Source of the DNA: Gaeumannomyces sp. JS-464
Taxonomy: Eukaryota; Ascomycota; Sordariomycetes; Magnaporthales; Magnaporthaceae
Assembly (NCBI GenBank): GCA_002197995.1
Contig: NGZR01000011.1
Location: 1 to 64,000, forward strand
Length of the DNA: 64,000 nt
Reading direction: 5' to 3'
Positions within the stretch are counted from its first letter, which is position 1; each line of letters opens with the position of its first letter. The notes below the pieces were generated by a model. It was not told the origin of the DNA. It ran no database searches and saw nothing but the letters and a program-made list of their open reading frames with translations. This document shows, piece by piece, positions 1 through 11,200 of the stretch. The translations under genes were made by a program, and so were the position numbers.

Positions 1-311
1 CACCACTTGGGGACTGACGACACACTCCACACTGCACACGTACCGTACCACGCACGTGACGGACACTCTTGGTCACACTGGCCTACACCGGCTGACACCT
101 GGCACACTTTGGACACGACACCGGACACACGACGTACCGCTCTTACGACACTCTACACTCACCGACACACACGTTCTACACGTACTACTACACTTGACTA
201 CACTGACCACTACTACTACTACTTACTGTCTTGGCTACACTTGCGTGCCACGCACGTCGCGGTACACTACCGTACGACGACCTACGTGTTACTTCACTCT
301 TTACTTACGGT

Positions 312-2064
312 GCTTTACTGACTGTGGGACTACTCACTACTACTGTGCCACGTTTTACACACTTACTCACACACCTCCGGGGACCACCCCTACACACACC
401 CACTTCGTACCTACACACCCACACACTACTGACACACTACTTTACGTGGCTGACGCTACACTTCCTTACGGTACACGTACACTACACGCGACACTGGACT
501 GACACGGACACACTGACACTGGGTACACTCGCGGACTCTACACGTCACGTACTTGTTACACACTGGTACACTACGTACCTGTACACACGACGCACACCGA
601 CGTACGACTGGTACGTTGACCACACTTGCTTACACTTGCACACGGGTTTACACGGTGTACCTCTACACTGGGTTTCGACACACGACACACTTACTCACGA
701 CTCACGACACTCCCTTCTACACTACACACTTACGACTACACACACGACTCACGGTTTTACTTCTACCACACCTACGGCACTACTTACTTACACCCACACA
801 CCTACACTTTCACACTCCTTGACTTTTTACACCACGGACTTTACTTGACCGGTGACACGGACTGTTTTACGACACTACGCTTTACACCTACACGACTCAC
901 ACACGACGACACACTACGGTTGACACGACGTACCACACCTTTTTTTCCACACTTACACTCTTCACTGACTACACACGACTACGACGCACTTACTTACGAC
1001 ACGCACTTACACACACACTTTTCTACGGACGTACGGGCACACACTTCACTGTACTCTGGACACACACACTCTTACTTCACACTACTACGACTACCACACT
1101 TTACGACTGACACACTTACCTGTGCTTTTGACACGCACTTTACGACTACACTACTCCGTTACACTTACCTACACACACACACACACGCGGACTTACCTTA
1201 CCTTTTACACGCACGCCTACTGACACTACACTTACACACTTACACACGGACACCACCTTACACTACACACGACTGGTCTTTTACACACACTACGCTTCTC
1301 TTACACGGCTTCTTTACACACTTTACGGTCTACTCACGACACCACTTACACACGGCTGCTTTTCCTACACTACTTACTACCCACGCTACTACACGACACA
1401 CTACCACGACTTACTTCACTTACGTACTTCCACACGTTGTACACCTGACTTACTCACGGACTTTGACCACGCTGACACGGTTGTTTTACTGGTACGGTTT
1501 GTCTACACACTCTACACGACCGTTCACCTGGACTACTCACACACTACTACTTACACGTTTTACTTACTACACTCACACCACCACTACCGTGACTGACGCT
1601 GTTGACTGACACACGTTTGACTACGACTTACCTTACGGTTGTGGTACACACTTACACCACACACACACGGGACTGTACTACTGACACTTCCACACGTTTT
1701 TACACACTTTACTCGACTACTTACCTGACTACACGTCACTACGTTTTTTTTGACACACACTACTCCTACTCTTACGGTGACTACACGGCCACACACGACT
1801 TTTGCCGACTTTTTGTTACTGTACGCACGACTTTACACTGACACACTACACACGTTCACTTTACACCTGACACGACTGGTGCGGCCACACACACACACAC
1901 ACACACACACGGACGGGTACTGACACTACACGGGTACGGCACACTCTACTACGGGCACACACTTGACACTACACGACTTTACTCCTCTTACACTTTTACT
2001 GACTACACACTCTGACACACACACTTTACCACCTCTTTGCCCACGGGTGTACACACTTGCCGTG
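312..2064 (+). mobile_element. Group I intron in rns with LAGLIDADG ORF
   Basis: The decoded exon TCATCTTTATTAGGT stops at 311 and resumes as TTAAAGGGTACCTAGACGG at 2065, as expected of an uninterrupted fungal rns. The 5' exon ends in T and the intron ends in G, the group I rule. Core elements are visible in order: P (CCTCCGGGGACACCCC, about 371), Q (GGGTAATCGCGGATCTAAGT, about 520), R (GCAACGAGTAGATGG, about 590) and S (AAGGTGTACTCTAA, about 650). The endonuclease gene follows the core. The same core type recurs in cox3 intron 2 and nad2 introns 1-4, so this is one mobile intron family. The site is near E. coli position 569 by my recollection of the alignment. Confidence 0.85.
795..2005 (+). 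pseudogene. LAGLIDADG homing endonuclease in the rns intron, frame broken
   Basis: Decoded motif 1 is GFIDGEGCF (about 835-870) and motif 2 is DLTAEGCFMVG (about 1458-1495), the two helices that form the active site of a monomeric double-motif enzyme. Between them FLGVGQIH and FEAF.YPLITKKK are typical. Near the C-terminus EKYPILGDKAKDF and a Lys-rich tail can be read. The protein would cut an intronless rns allele and so spread the intron. The frame is not clean: a TAA lies just after motif 1 (about 885), another lies before YPL, and at least three single-base shifts occur after motif 2. These could be sequencing errors or true decay. The start codon is not resolvable. Confidence 0.75.
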
Positions 2065-2394
2065 TTACACACGGGTACCCTACGACCGGTTACTACACTT
2101 CCACACTACACTACGGACACACACTGTACACCTACGACGTTTTACTACTGACACACGGTACGTACCTACTACGGACGGACGACGACTACACACTTCTGTG
2201 ACTACCTTACGACGGACCTGGTTACACGGCGACACGGCACACCCTTTTCTTACACACACCTGACCGTTGACACGGACCGACACGGCACACGGGCACCGAC
2301 ACACACGGACTTACGACTACCCCACACGTACGTCTTTGCACGACACACACACTACTGACACTGCCACTACGGTCACGCTGACCTCTCCTACGTG

Positions 2395-2503
2395 GCTACG
2401 CCACTTCGGCTACGCCACTTCGGCTACGCCACTGCACTACCTTCGTACGCACGGGCTACGCCACTTCGGCTACGCCACTGCACTACCTTCGTACGCACGG
2501 GCT
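2395..2503 (+). repeat. GC-rich tandem repeat inside a variable region of rns
   Basis: A decoded unit GCCATTCGGCTA is repeated, and a longer unit GCCATGCATACTTCGTAGCA is present twice. The flanks are conserved rns, so the array sits in an expansion segment of the rRNA. TACTTCGTA belongs to the genome-wide mini-repeat family. Confidence 0.7.
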
Positions 2504-3855
2504 GTTACTCTACGGTTGCTTTTACACTACTACTTACTTACTTTACACTACTACTTACTACTACACACTACACACACACTACACTACCTACTACCTTACG
2601 TACTTACTTTACTACTTTACTACTTACACACTACTACACTACACTACTACTACCTTACGTACTTTACACACACTACGCTGTGTTTTTTTTTACGTACTAC
2701 GACACACACACACTTACGTTTACCACGCGGACGTCACTCACGTACGTTGGTCTACTACACTGACACACGTGTACACGCACTTTCACCCTCACACGACGTA
2801 CACACTTGGCACACCACACCGGACACCTGACACACTCACCTACGACCCGTTTCTGACCACCCACGTACGTGACACGTACTGTTGTTTACACTTCGACTGA
2901 CTCCACCGACACACACACCTTACCCACCACACTACTGTACACTTTACTACCACGACTGTTGCACCGGCTGTTTTCACGTTACACTGTTGTGACACACTAC
3001 ACTGGTTACACACTCCACTGACACTTACACCGGACACGCCCTTGCTCTACTTTACTACACACTTTACACTTTTACTACGACGCCGACTTCGCCACTACAC
3101 TACGCGGTTACACTGACTACACACGGGACCTACACGACACACGTCACTCACTGGCTTTTACCACTTGTGGGCTACTACGACCGTGCCACCACTTTTCCTA
3201 CACACACCACACGACGACTGCACACACACACTGCGACACTTTACACGCTACACTCTCACACACACTACGGACTACACACACACGACACTACTGGACTTGT
3301 ACGTCTGACACACCTCGGCTACCACTGACACTACACGTACACTTACCTACGTACACTCGTGACACTCACCCACTGTCACCGGTGACACTCCACACCCTCG
3401 GACTTGGTACCTACACCCACCTCGTCACCACTGCTGACACACGGACGTGGGTGCACACTACACTTTTGCTTTTCTACTTGTACTACACTACACGTACACA
3501 CTGTACTACACGACTTTACGACACACTACTACACTACGACACTTCTTCGTACTGCGCTACCTCTACACTTACGTGTTACACGTCGACACACTACCGGTTC
3601 GTGTACGTGGACACGTTGCACCGGGACTTACACTGACTTTTTACACACACACACAACACACACGTACTACACTTTACACTTACTACCACACGACTCTTGT
3701 ACTTTTCACTACCACACGACTCTTTTACACTCTACACACGTGACACGGTTACGACTTACACACTACTTTTACTCACTACTTACACTACACACTACGACTT
3801 ACTACTGACTGACACTCACACTACTTACGACACTGACTACTTCTACACTACTCAC

Positions 3856-3956
3856 GGACACGGTTCCGTTTGTGGGTACTGACCGGGTTGACGCTGTACA
3901 CACCTCACTTACGCTACTCACTACGCTGTCGACACGGTTCGACGTCCTTTTCTTCC
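3856..3956 (+). tRNA. trnY: tRNA-Tyr (GUA)
   Basis: The decoded sequence starts GGAAGG and ends TCTTCC. The seven-base anticodon loop is CTGTAAA, and the T-arm is GAAGG TTCGAGT CCTTT. A long variable arm, as usual for mitochondrial tRNA-Tyr in fungi, lies between the anticodon and T arms. Confidence 0.88.
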
Positions 3957-3961
3957 TACTG

Positions 3962-4045
3962 TCCCTACTACGCTCACACCGGTACGACGCTCGGCACCTG
4001 TTACACTGCTGCGACTACGACTGTTCGACTTCACTCTTACGGGAC
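3962..4045 (+). tRNA. trnN: tRNA-Asn (GUU)
   Basis: Acceptor ends TCCCTA and TAGGGA pair perfectly after decoding. The D-arm contains TAGCTCAACGGTAGAGC, the anticodon loop is CTGTTAA, and the T-loop contains TTCGATT. It lies five bases after trnY. Confidence 0.88.
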
Positions 4046-4237
4046 CTACCTACTACTCACACTGACACTACGACTACACTACACTACTACACACACGTTT
4101 ACTTACTTACTACCGTACGCGTACCGACACGTCGACACGTCTTCTTACTTTCACTACTACACGCACACGCTTGCTTACCTACCGACACGTACGTACCTTC
4201 GTACGTACACGCACACGCGCTTCACCACCACACACAC
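4046..4237 (+). repeat. Intergenic GC mini-repeats between trnN and trnG
   Basis: AT-rich spacer followed by members of the dispersed family: decoded GTACGAAGT, TTCTTATTTCATA and CTTCGTAGTA. No gene seen. Confidence 0.6.
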
Positions 4238-4238
4238 C

Positions 4239-4321
4239 GACTTACTCACTTTACACTGGTACGGACTTACCTGTCTTCCACACACACGCGTACTGTCGGT
4301 TCGACGTCCGACCTACACTCG
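4239..4321 (+). tRNA. trnG: tRNA-Gly (UCC), copy 1, with a damaged anticodon stem
   Basis: Decoded GATTA...TAATC acceptor ends, D-arm TTTAATGGTAGGATTA, anticodon loop CTTCCAA and T-arm GTCGG TTCGAGT CCGAC. Compared with the copy at 15505-15588 it lacks one C just after the anticodon loop (AAAAGCG instead of AAACAGCG), which breaks the anticodon stem. It is either a degenerating duplicate or a one-base sequencing error. Confidence 0.8.
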
Positions 4322-4591
4322 TACTGTGACTTACCTGCTTGCTTGCTTCTGTGTGTACGCACCTACCTGTACCTACACGTCTTCTTACTTTCACTACGTA
4401 CGCTACGCTTCGCTTGCTTACCTTCGTACGCACGACACGTACTGACACACTACACGCACGTACCTTCTTACGACACGTTTACTACACGACACGTACTGGA
4501 CACACGCACCACCTTCTACACTACCGTACCTACCTACACTACCGTACCTACCTACACTACCGTACACTACCGTACCTACCTACACTACCGT
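4322..4591 (+). repeat. Intergenic repeat block with tandem CTAATACGTACTA units
   Basis: TGCTTGCTTGC tract, TTCTTATTTCATAGTAGC element (about 4380) and GCTTCGCTTGCTTAC element, then from about 4513 four tandem decoded units CTAATACGTACTA that run up to trnK. Confidence 0.7.
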
Positions 4592-4681
4592 ACGGGACTT
4601 TTCGTACTACACTGGTACGTACCTTACTGACCTTTTACACTCGTACACTGGACGGGGGTTCGACACTCCCTCACGGTCCTA
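4592..4681 (+). tRNA. trnK: tRNA-Lys (UUU)
   Basis: Decoded anticodon stem TATGA/TCGTA encloses loop CTTTTAA. The T-arm is GAGGG(GG) TTCGAAT CCCTC. The acceptor stem (AGGGATT with AGGTCCT) has mismatches, so the ends are approximate. Confidence 0.75.
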
Positions 4682-4700
4682 CTACTACTACTTTTACTAC

Positions 4701-4785
4701 ACGACGTGTACGTTTACACTGGTACACACTTACGACACGCTTCACACCCTTCCACGTTCTGGGTTCGACTTCCTACGTACCTCTT
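4701..4785 (+). tRNA. trnW: tRNA-Trp (UCA), decodes UGA as Trp
   Basis: Acceptor AGAGTGT pairs with GTACTCT after decoding. Loop CTTCAAC places TCA at positions 34-36, and the T-loop is TTCGATT. A UCA anticodon reads UGG and UGA, in agreement with in-frame TGA at conserved Trp positions of cox3 and nad2. Confidence 0.85.
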
Positions 4786-5213
4786 GCTGCTTTGCTTGCT
4801 TGCTTTACTGTTACTTTACCACTTACCTTACACACACTTTTTACTACGCTTACACCACACGTACGACACTGACTGCTTTGCTACGCTACCTACTGACACA
4901 CTACGCACACTGCTTACTTTCACTACGTACGCTGGCTTCGCTACGCTTCGCTTGCTTACCTCCGTACCCGTACCTTCGTACCTTCGTACCTTCGTACCTT
5001 CGTACCTTCGTACGGACACGCTACTTGACTACACTGACACACACTACACTACTTTTTTCACACTTGCTACCCTGGTACTCGCTACCGTACGTACCTACCG
5101 TACGTACACACTCACGGACGCACTACGCACGCTTACACACACACCCACACTGTTACGGGACACACTACCACTACACCTACACTACACTACTACACTACAC
5201 ACACACACACTTT
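4786..5213 (+). repeat. Intergenic repeats, including a tandem GTACTTC array, before cox3
   Basis: TTGCTGCTTTGCTTGC tract, TTATTTCATAGTAGC element (about 4914), GCTTCGCTAGCTTCGCTTGC palindromic stretch, then five to six tandem decoded GTACTTC units (4968-5012). From about 5041 to 5213 the DNA is AT-rich. No gene or recognisable promoter is seen. Confidence 0.75.
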
Positions 5214-8200
5214 TTGACCTACTTTCACGTACACGACACGTACACTTTCCACACGACTCACTCCTTTTCACTTTACGTTTCTCCTTCTCCTTGACCCTTT
5301 ACTACTTCTACGTACTACTCTTTACTTACGCTTTACACCTTCTACGTGGGGCCTTACTCTACTGCACCACACTTTTACACTACACTGGACTACTTACTTC
5401 ACTTACTACTTTACGCTTTACACTACCTGCTACACTTTCACTCTACTGTCTTTTTGACTTCCGTGACTACTACACTACGCACGACGGGTACCACGCCTAC
5501 TACTTCGACACTCTTTGACTACTTGAACACACCACGCTACACACGCTACTACCCCACACACGACACACACTTACACACTTACACGACCTACGACTTTACT
5601 ACTACACTTCTACCTTGTTCTACCTACACACACACTACTTTACTACACACACTACACTCCTACACTTTACTTTGGACTACTTACTTTACACGTGGTCTTT
5701 TACGACACGGTGACTGGTCACTACTACTACTTCCTTCACTTACGGACACACTACCACACCCTTACACACTACGACACTACCTTACACTCCTACGACACTA
5801 CGTTTTTACCTTCTCACTACTTGACTACACTTTACGGTCTTTTTGCACTTTACTTCACACTCACGACACTTACGGTGGTACTACGGACCGTTTTCACACT
5901 TACTCACGGTACACACACACTACCTCTACCGTTACTACTACACTTGGACGACTACACACGACACGGTACTACCTTCTTTTTACTACACACTTTGACTACC
6001 ACTGGACACACACTTACACGACACCACCCTACACACACTACTACACCCTTTACACTACACACTTACACTTGACACTTTTTTACTGACTACACTACTTTAC
6101 TTACTCTACTACTCTGACACACGTTTACTTGGACTGCGCACACGCGACCGGACTTTCACACTACACTACACTACGTTGACTTACACCTGGTTTTACCCGA
6201 CACGCTGACCGGACCACTTTTGGTACTTACACACTACTACGACACGCACACACGGTACACACTCACGACTACCTCGTACACACACGACTCTGTACACGTG
6301 ACACACACTACTTACGTTTACACGGTTTACGACTTACGACTCACACCGTTTGTTGACTACACACCCTACCACTCTTGTACGTACTGACACACCTTTTACT
6401 GGACGACTTACTCTTTACTACTTTACGACTACCTACACTTTACACACACTGTTACTACACTACGTACACTACACACCCCACGACTCACGACACGTACTTA
6501 CTCTTTACTACCACTACTCTTCTACTACGACTACACGACTACTCACTTTTTACACTTACACTTACTTTTGACTACACTACTCCACTTACTTACGGTGACG
6601 ACACTACTGACTACGTTACTGTACACACTGACGTTTCACGTTTACTACACTACTGACTACACTTTCTACACCACACCACCCTTACCTGACTGACACGGTA
6701 CGACTTACACACACTTACGACGACACTTACACTACGGACACACACCTACGACTTACACGTACACTTCGCTACTGTTGCTACCGTGGTTACTACCACTACA
6801 CACGTGCCCTCGTTACACACTTTACACCTGTACTGCTGGACACACCCCTACTCTTTACTACGGGCTACTCACGCACGGGACACCCACACCACGACCGACA
6901 CTACACACTACTCTTACGTACGGACCCCTCACGACGACCTTTACCGTTGACACGACTCACACTACCGTTTCACTACACACCCTACTTGACTTACACTACT
7001 ACACACGTCCACACTCACACTACTACGTACACTACTACTTGACACACACTTACTGACCTTTTTTACGGTGACCCACCACCTCTGGCTGTACCACACACAC
7101 GGGACTTACACACTTTACGGTGTTACTCTTGTTTTACGTTTCTGACACGCTTTACTTTTTTACTGGCTACTACTTCTGACGCTTTTTTTCACTACGTTTA
7201 CGCACCTGTGACACCACGACACCCACACACCTCCGGGTACACGCCCTACACACGCTCTACACTACACCTACACACTACTTTACGACACACTACTTTACTA
7301 CGTGGCCTCACTTACACTGACTACGACGGGTACTACGTACACACTCACTTACGACGACTTCACTCCTACTGACACGGACTGGACACTGGGTACACTCGCG
7401 GACTCTACACACTCACGACTACGTCCTACTACTCTGTACACACACGACGACACCGACGCACGACCGGTTCTTCACTACTTTTCTACACACTACTTGTACA
7501 CGGTGTGCTCTGACGACGCCACGGGACACACCTTGGTTTTACTACTACTCACACTACACACACACACTTTACACTACCTGTTACTACTCTACCTCCCCGT
7601 ACACTACGTACTTACGGGGTGTGGCTTTGCTTTTGCTACACACACACACACTACTTCTACTACTACCGACACTACTTACACTCACACACACTCTTTTTTT
7701 TCTACCTTCACACGACTTACACTCCTACACTTACTACTTACCACGGACTTTACCTGACTGGACGACACGGGTGTTTTACTACGTACGGACACTTACGTTC
7801 ACGACCCCTACGGTGTACACACACCACGGCTTTACGGGTACACACGCTACCACTTTCACACACTACGGTCTTCACTGACACACACGACTCTCGCTCTGTT
7901 ACGACACCACACACTTACACACTTGTTCTTTGGACGTACGGTACACTACTACACCTACACACTTGGGGGCACGACACACTCTTTTCACACTACTACGACG
8001 TCTCTGGTTTACGACGGACTTTACTACTCTTACTTACTTGACTCACTTTTACACTACTTACCCGCTACTTACACCCTACTACACACCACTTACTACACCT
8101 ACTTTACCTTTTTACACACGACACGTTACTACGCTTTACACTGACACACGACACGGTACACACCACTCTTTCTTTACGACACGGTACTACACACTACGAC

Positions 8201-11200
8201 ACTACGTGTCTACTTACACACGCCGTACTTACACACTACGACGGTACACACACTACTCTGACCACACTTTACACGTTTACGCTTTCCCTGACCTTACGAC
8301 GCCCGTTTTACACGCCCACGACACTTTGCACACACTACGACACACTACTGCACACGACCTTTCACCTGGTTACACGTGGTTTTACCTGACCGCTGACACG
8401 GGTGTTTTTTTACTACGCACTTACACACACACACTCACCCTACACTTCACACACACTTACGGGGACACACCTGTTTGACTTACACGGTTTACTTTTACAC
8501 CTCACACACTACGACGACTACACACGCTCTTTTACGGTACGTTTACACTACCACACTTTACACACACTGTGGTACGGTACTACTTTCTACACACCCACGA
8601 CTTGTGGGGACGTTTGTACGTTGACACACACACTTTTCACGACTACTTCACGGGTACACACTTACTACCCTACTACTTTGACACACACACTTTACACGCT
8701 ACCACTGGACGTTACACACTCCCTACGACCTTTGACGGACTTTTACACGTTGGCGGCTTTACTTACACTACGGACACACACACACGACCCACTTTACACC
8801 TACGACACACGGGTTACGACTGACGTTGACACACTTACTACACACACGGTACGACACTGACACACACACGACGACACACTACGTACTACACACACTTTAC
8901 GACTACTACTACACACACTTACACACTCTACTACTTTGTACGCTACTACCTTACTACTTACACGTACACGTTTACCACACACTACACACGTGACGTGCTT
9001 TACACCACCACACCCACTTGACGTTGGGGTCTCACACTGACCCACCCACACTACGGTACTACGACACCCCACTACACACTCCACTTCGACGCTGCCACAC
9101 TGTTGACACCACCTGTACACTTTTACTTACTCTACGCGGACGCTACCTGTGACCACTACTGCACCACCCACTACGCACTACACTTCACACGGTACACACA
9201 CGACGACACGGACGCCTTACTACTGGTTCACGTTGCTACCACACTACTTACTTACGCTACTACACTCTTTACCACGGCTTTCACACGGACACTACGACGT
9301 ACTACGTGTACTCTTCTTTTACCTACTACACGTGACCGGTGCCTTTGGGACCTTGTTTTTACCTTCGGACACCGGGGTTCCACTGGCTTTGTTTCTACAC
9401 CCCTTTTTTTTTACACTACTACTTACGCGGTTCACGTACGGTTCTACCCTACCCGTTACTTTACACACTACACCTACTACTTACACGTTTACACCACTTA
9501 CTACCACTACACTACGACTTCTACCTACTACGTACCTACACGACTACCACACTCGACACGCTTTCCCCTTACTTGGGTTACCACGGGTTTGCTGACCGCA
9601 CGACACGGACACGTTTTACGTTTTACACACTTACGCTACACACACACACACGTACCCTCGACTACTCTGGCTGACACGTGTACACTACCCACGCACTTTA
9701 CGTACTTGACGTTGCACTACGCACACACGACTACCACCACACTTACACTTACGACGACACACTACCACCTCCTTTTTTGGTGTACGGTACTTGTTACGTG
9801 ACACCGTACACACGACCACGACACACTACTTACTACGTACTACTACGTGTTCACGTCTTACCCGACTACTACACTTACACTGTCACTTACTACCTCACTT
9901 TTGACCACACACTTTCCTTTACACTTTCTCACACACACACACACACGCGGACTTACCCTTTACTTTACACGCGTGGTGTACGACGCTTTTACGCTTTACA
10001 CACACGCTACACACTCTACTTGACGGGTACTTACGGGACGACTTACTACACGTCTTACACACGCTTCACACTGACACTACCCGGTTTACTCCGACACACC
10101 ACTTACACACACCTCACACTTTCCACACCTGTACTTACCGTACCCACCGTCCACTTACGTCTGTTTTCACACGGGACTACCCTGACTCCTACACTTGACA
10201 CTGGCACGGTTTTGTACGACTGGACGACGGGTTGTTTTTACTGTTACACGGTACACGACACACACACTACACTGCTTACTTTACTGTGGGTACTCACGGT
10301 TACTTACTACTCACTTCTCTACTACTCTCACACCACCGCGACGACTGACGGCTTTACTTACGCTACACACTTACACTTGACCTACTCTACGGGTGTGGTA
10401 CACGACTCGACGACACGTGTCACACACACGACCCTTCTACGTGCTACCCTTTGTTGTACTACTACACACTTTACACTGACCGTGTACTGACTACACACAC
10501 TACACTCCCTTTTTTCCACACACACACTTTTCCTTTACCACTGGACGTACACACGTCTACTGGACTTGTACACACGACCTTTACGTACCGACTACGCTGA
10601 CGCTTACTTACACGACACTACACACTCCCACTACTACACCTCTTGACACGGTTTACACACGACGACTACACGACTCTTTACACACACTCTGGTACTGACA
10701 CTACTGGTACGACACCACTACTACACTTACGTTACTTTACTCTCACTGCCCCTGACGCCACACACGGGTACCGCCTACCTTCGTACACCGCACCCCTTTA
10801 CCACGGTGTTCCTGCTTCGCACGACGCGACACGCACCCCTCTGGTTACGGACGCACACGGCTACACTTACACACACACACACACACTACACACACTTACG
10901 TGTACGGTCCTGTTTACACACTTTACTACACTACTACACGCTACTTTTACTTACACTTACACACCACACACTACACACGTTACACTTGCACTGACACGAC
11001 TCTTGACTTTTACCTACACTACACGTACACTCACACGACACACTACTGCACGCCACACTACTTTTACCTACACACTTACTTGCGACACACACACTACTTT
11101 ACGTGTTACACACGGTTCACACCGACCTACACTACACACACTTACTCTTTTGTGCTTTACCTTGACCTGTACTGTTACTACTACGTTACACGACACGACT

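Larger units (their letters stand above)
1..3632 (+). rRNA. rns: Mitochondrial small-subunit rRNA, 5' truncated, split by one group I intron
   Basis: Seen after decoding: the window opens inside the gene at the AGCAGTGAGGAATCTTGG segment. The 530 loop GTGCCAGCAGTCGCGGTAAT lies at about 245-270, GGATTAGATACCCAAGTAGT at about 2308-2335, and GTTGTTTAATTCGATGATCC at about 2881-2905. The 3' domain reads CGTCACATGCTGAAAG (about 3423) and ends near GTGGAAGTTGCACGG (about 3607-3625). Exons are 1-311 and 2065 to about 3632. Wording matches fungal mitochondrial 16S-like rRNA. The V5/V6-like region at 2395-2503 carries a GC repeat insertion. The 5' end lies outside the window and the 3' end is placed within about 10 bases. 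Confidence 0.95.

Noticed and set aside
4701..4785. tRNA-Glu reading from the TTC triplet
   Set aside because: In a seven-base loop CTTCAAC the anticodon is TCA. A better trnE with loop CTTTCAA lies at 45031-45120.
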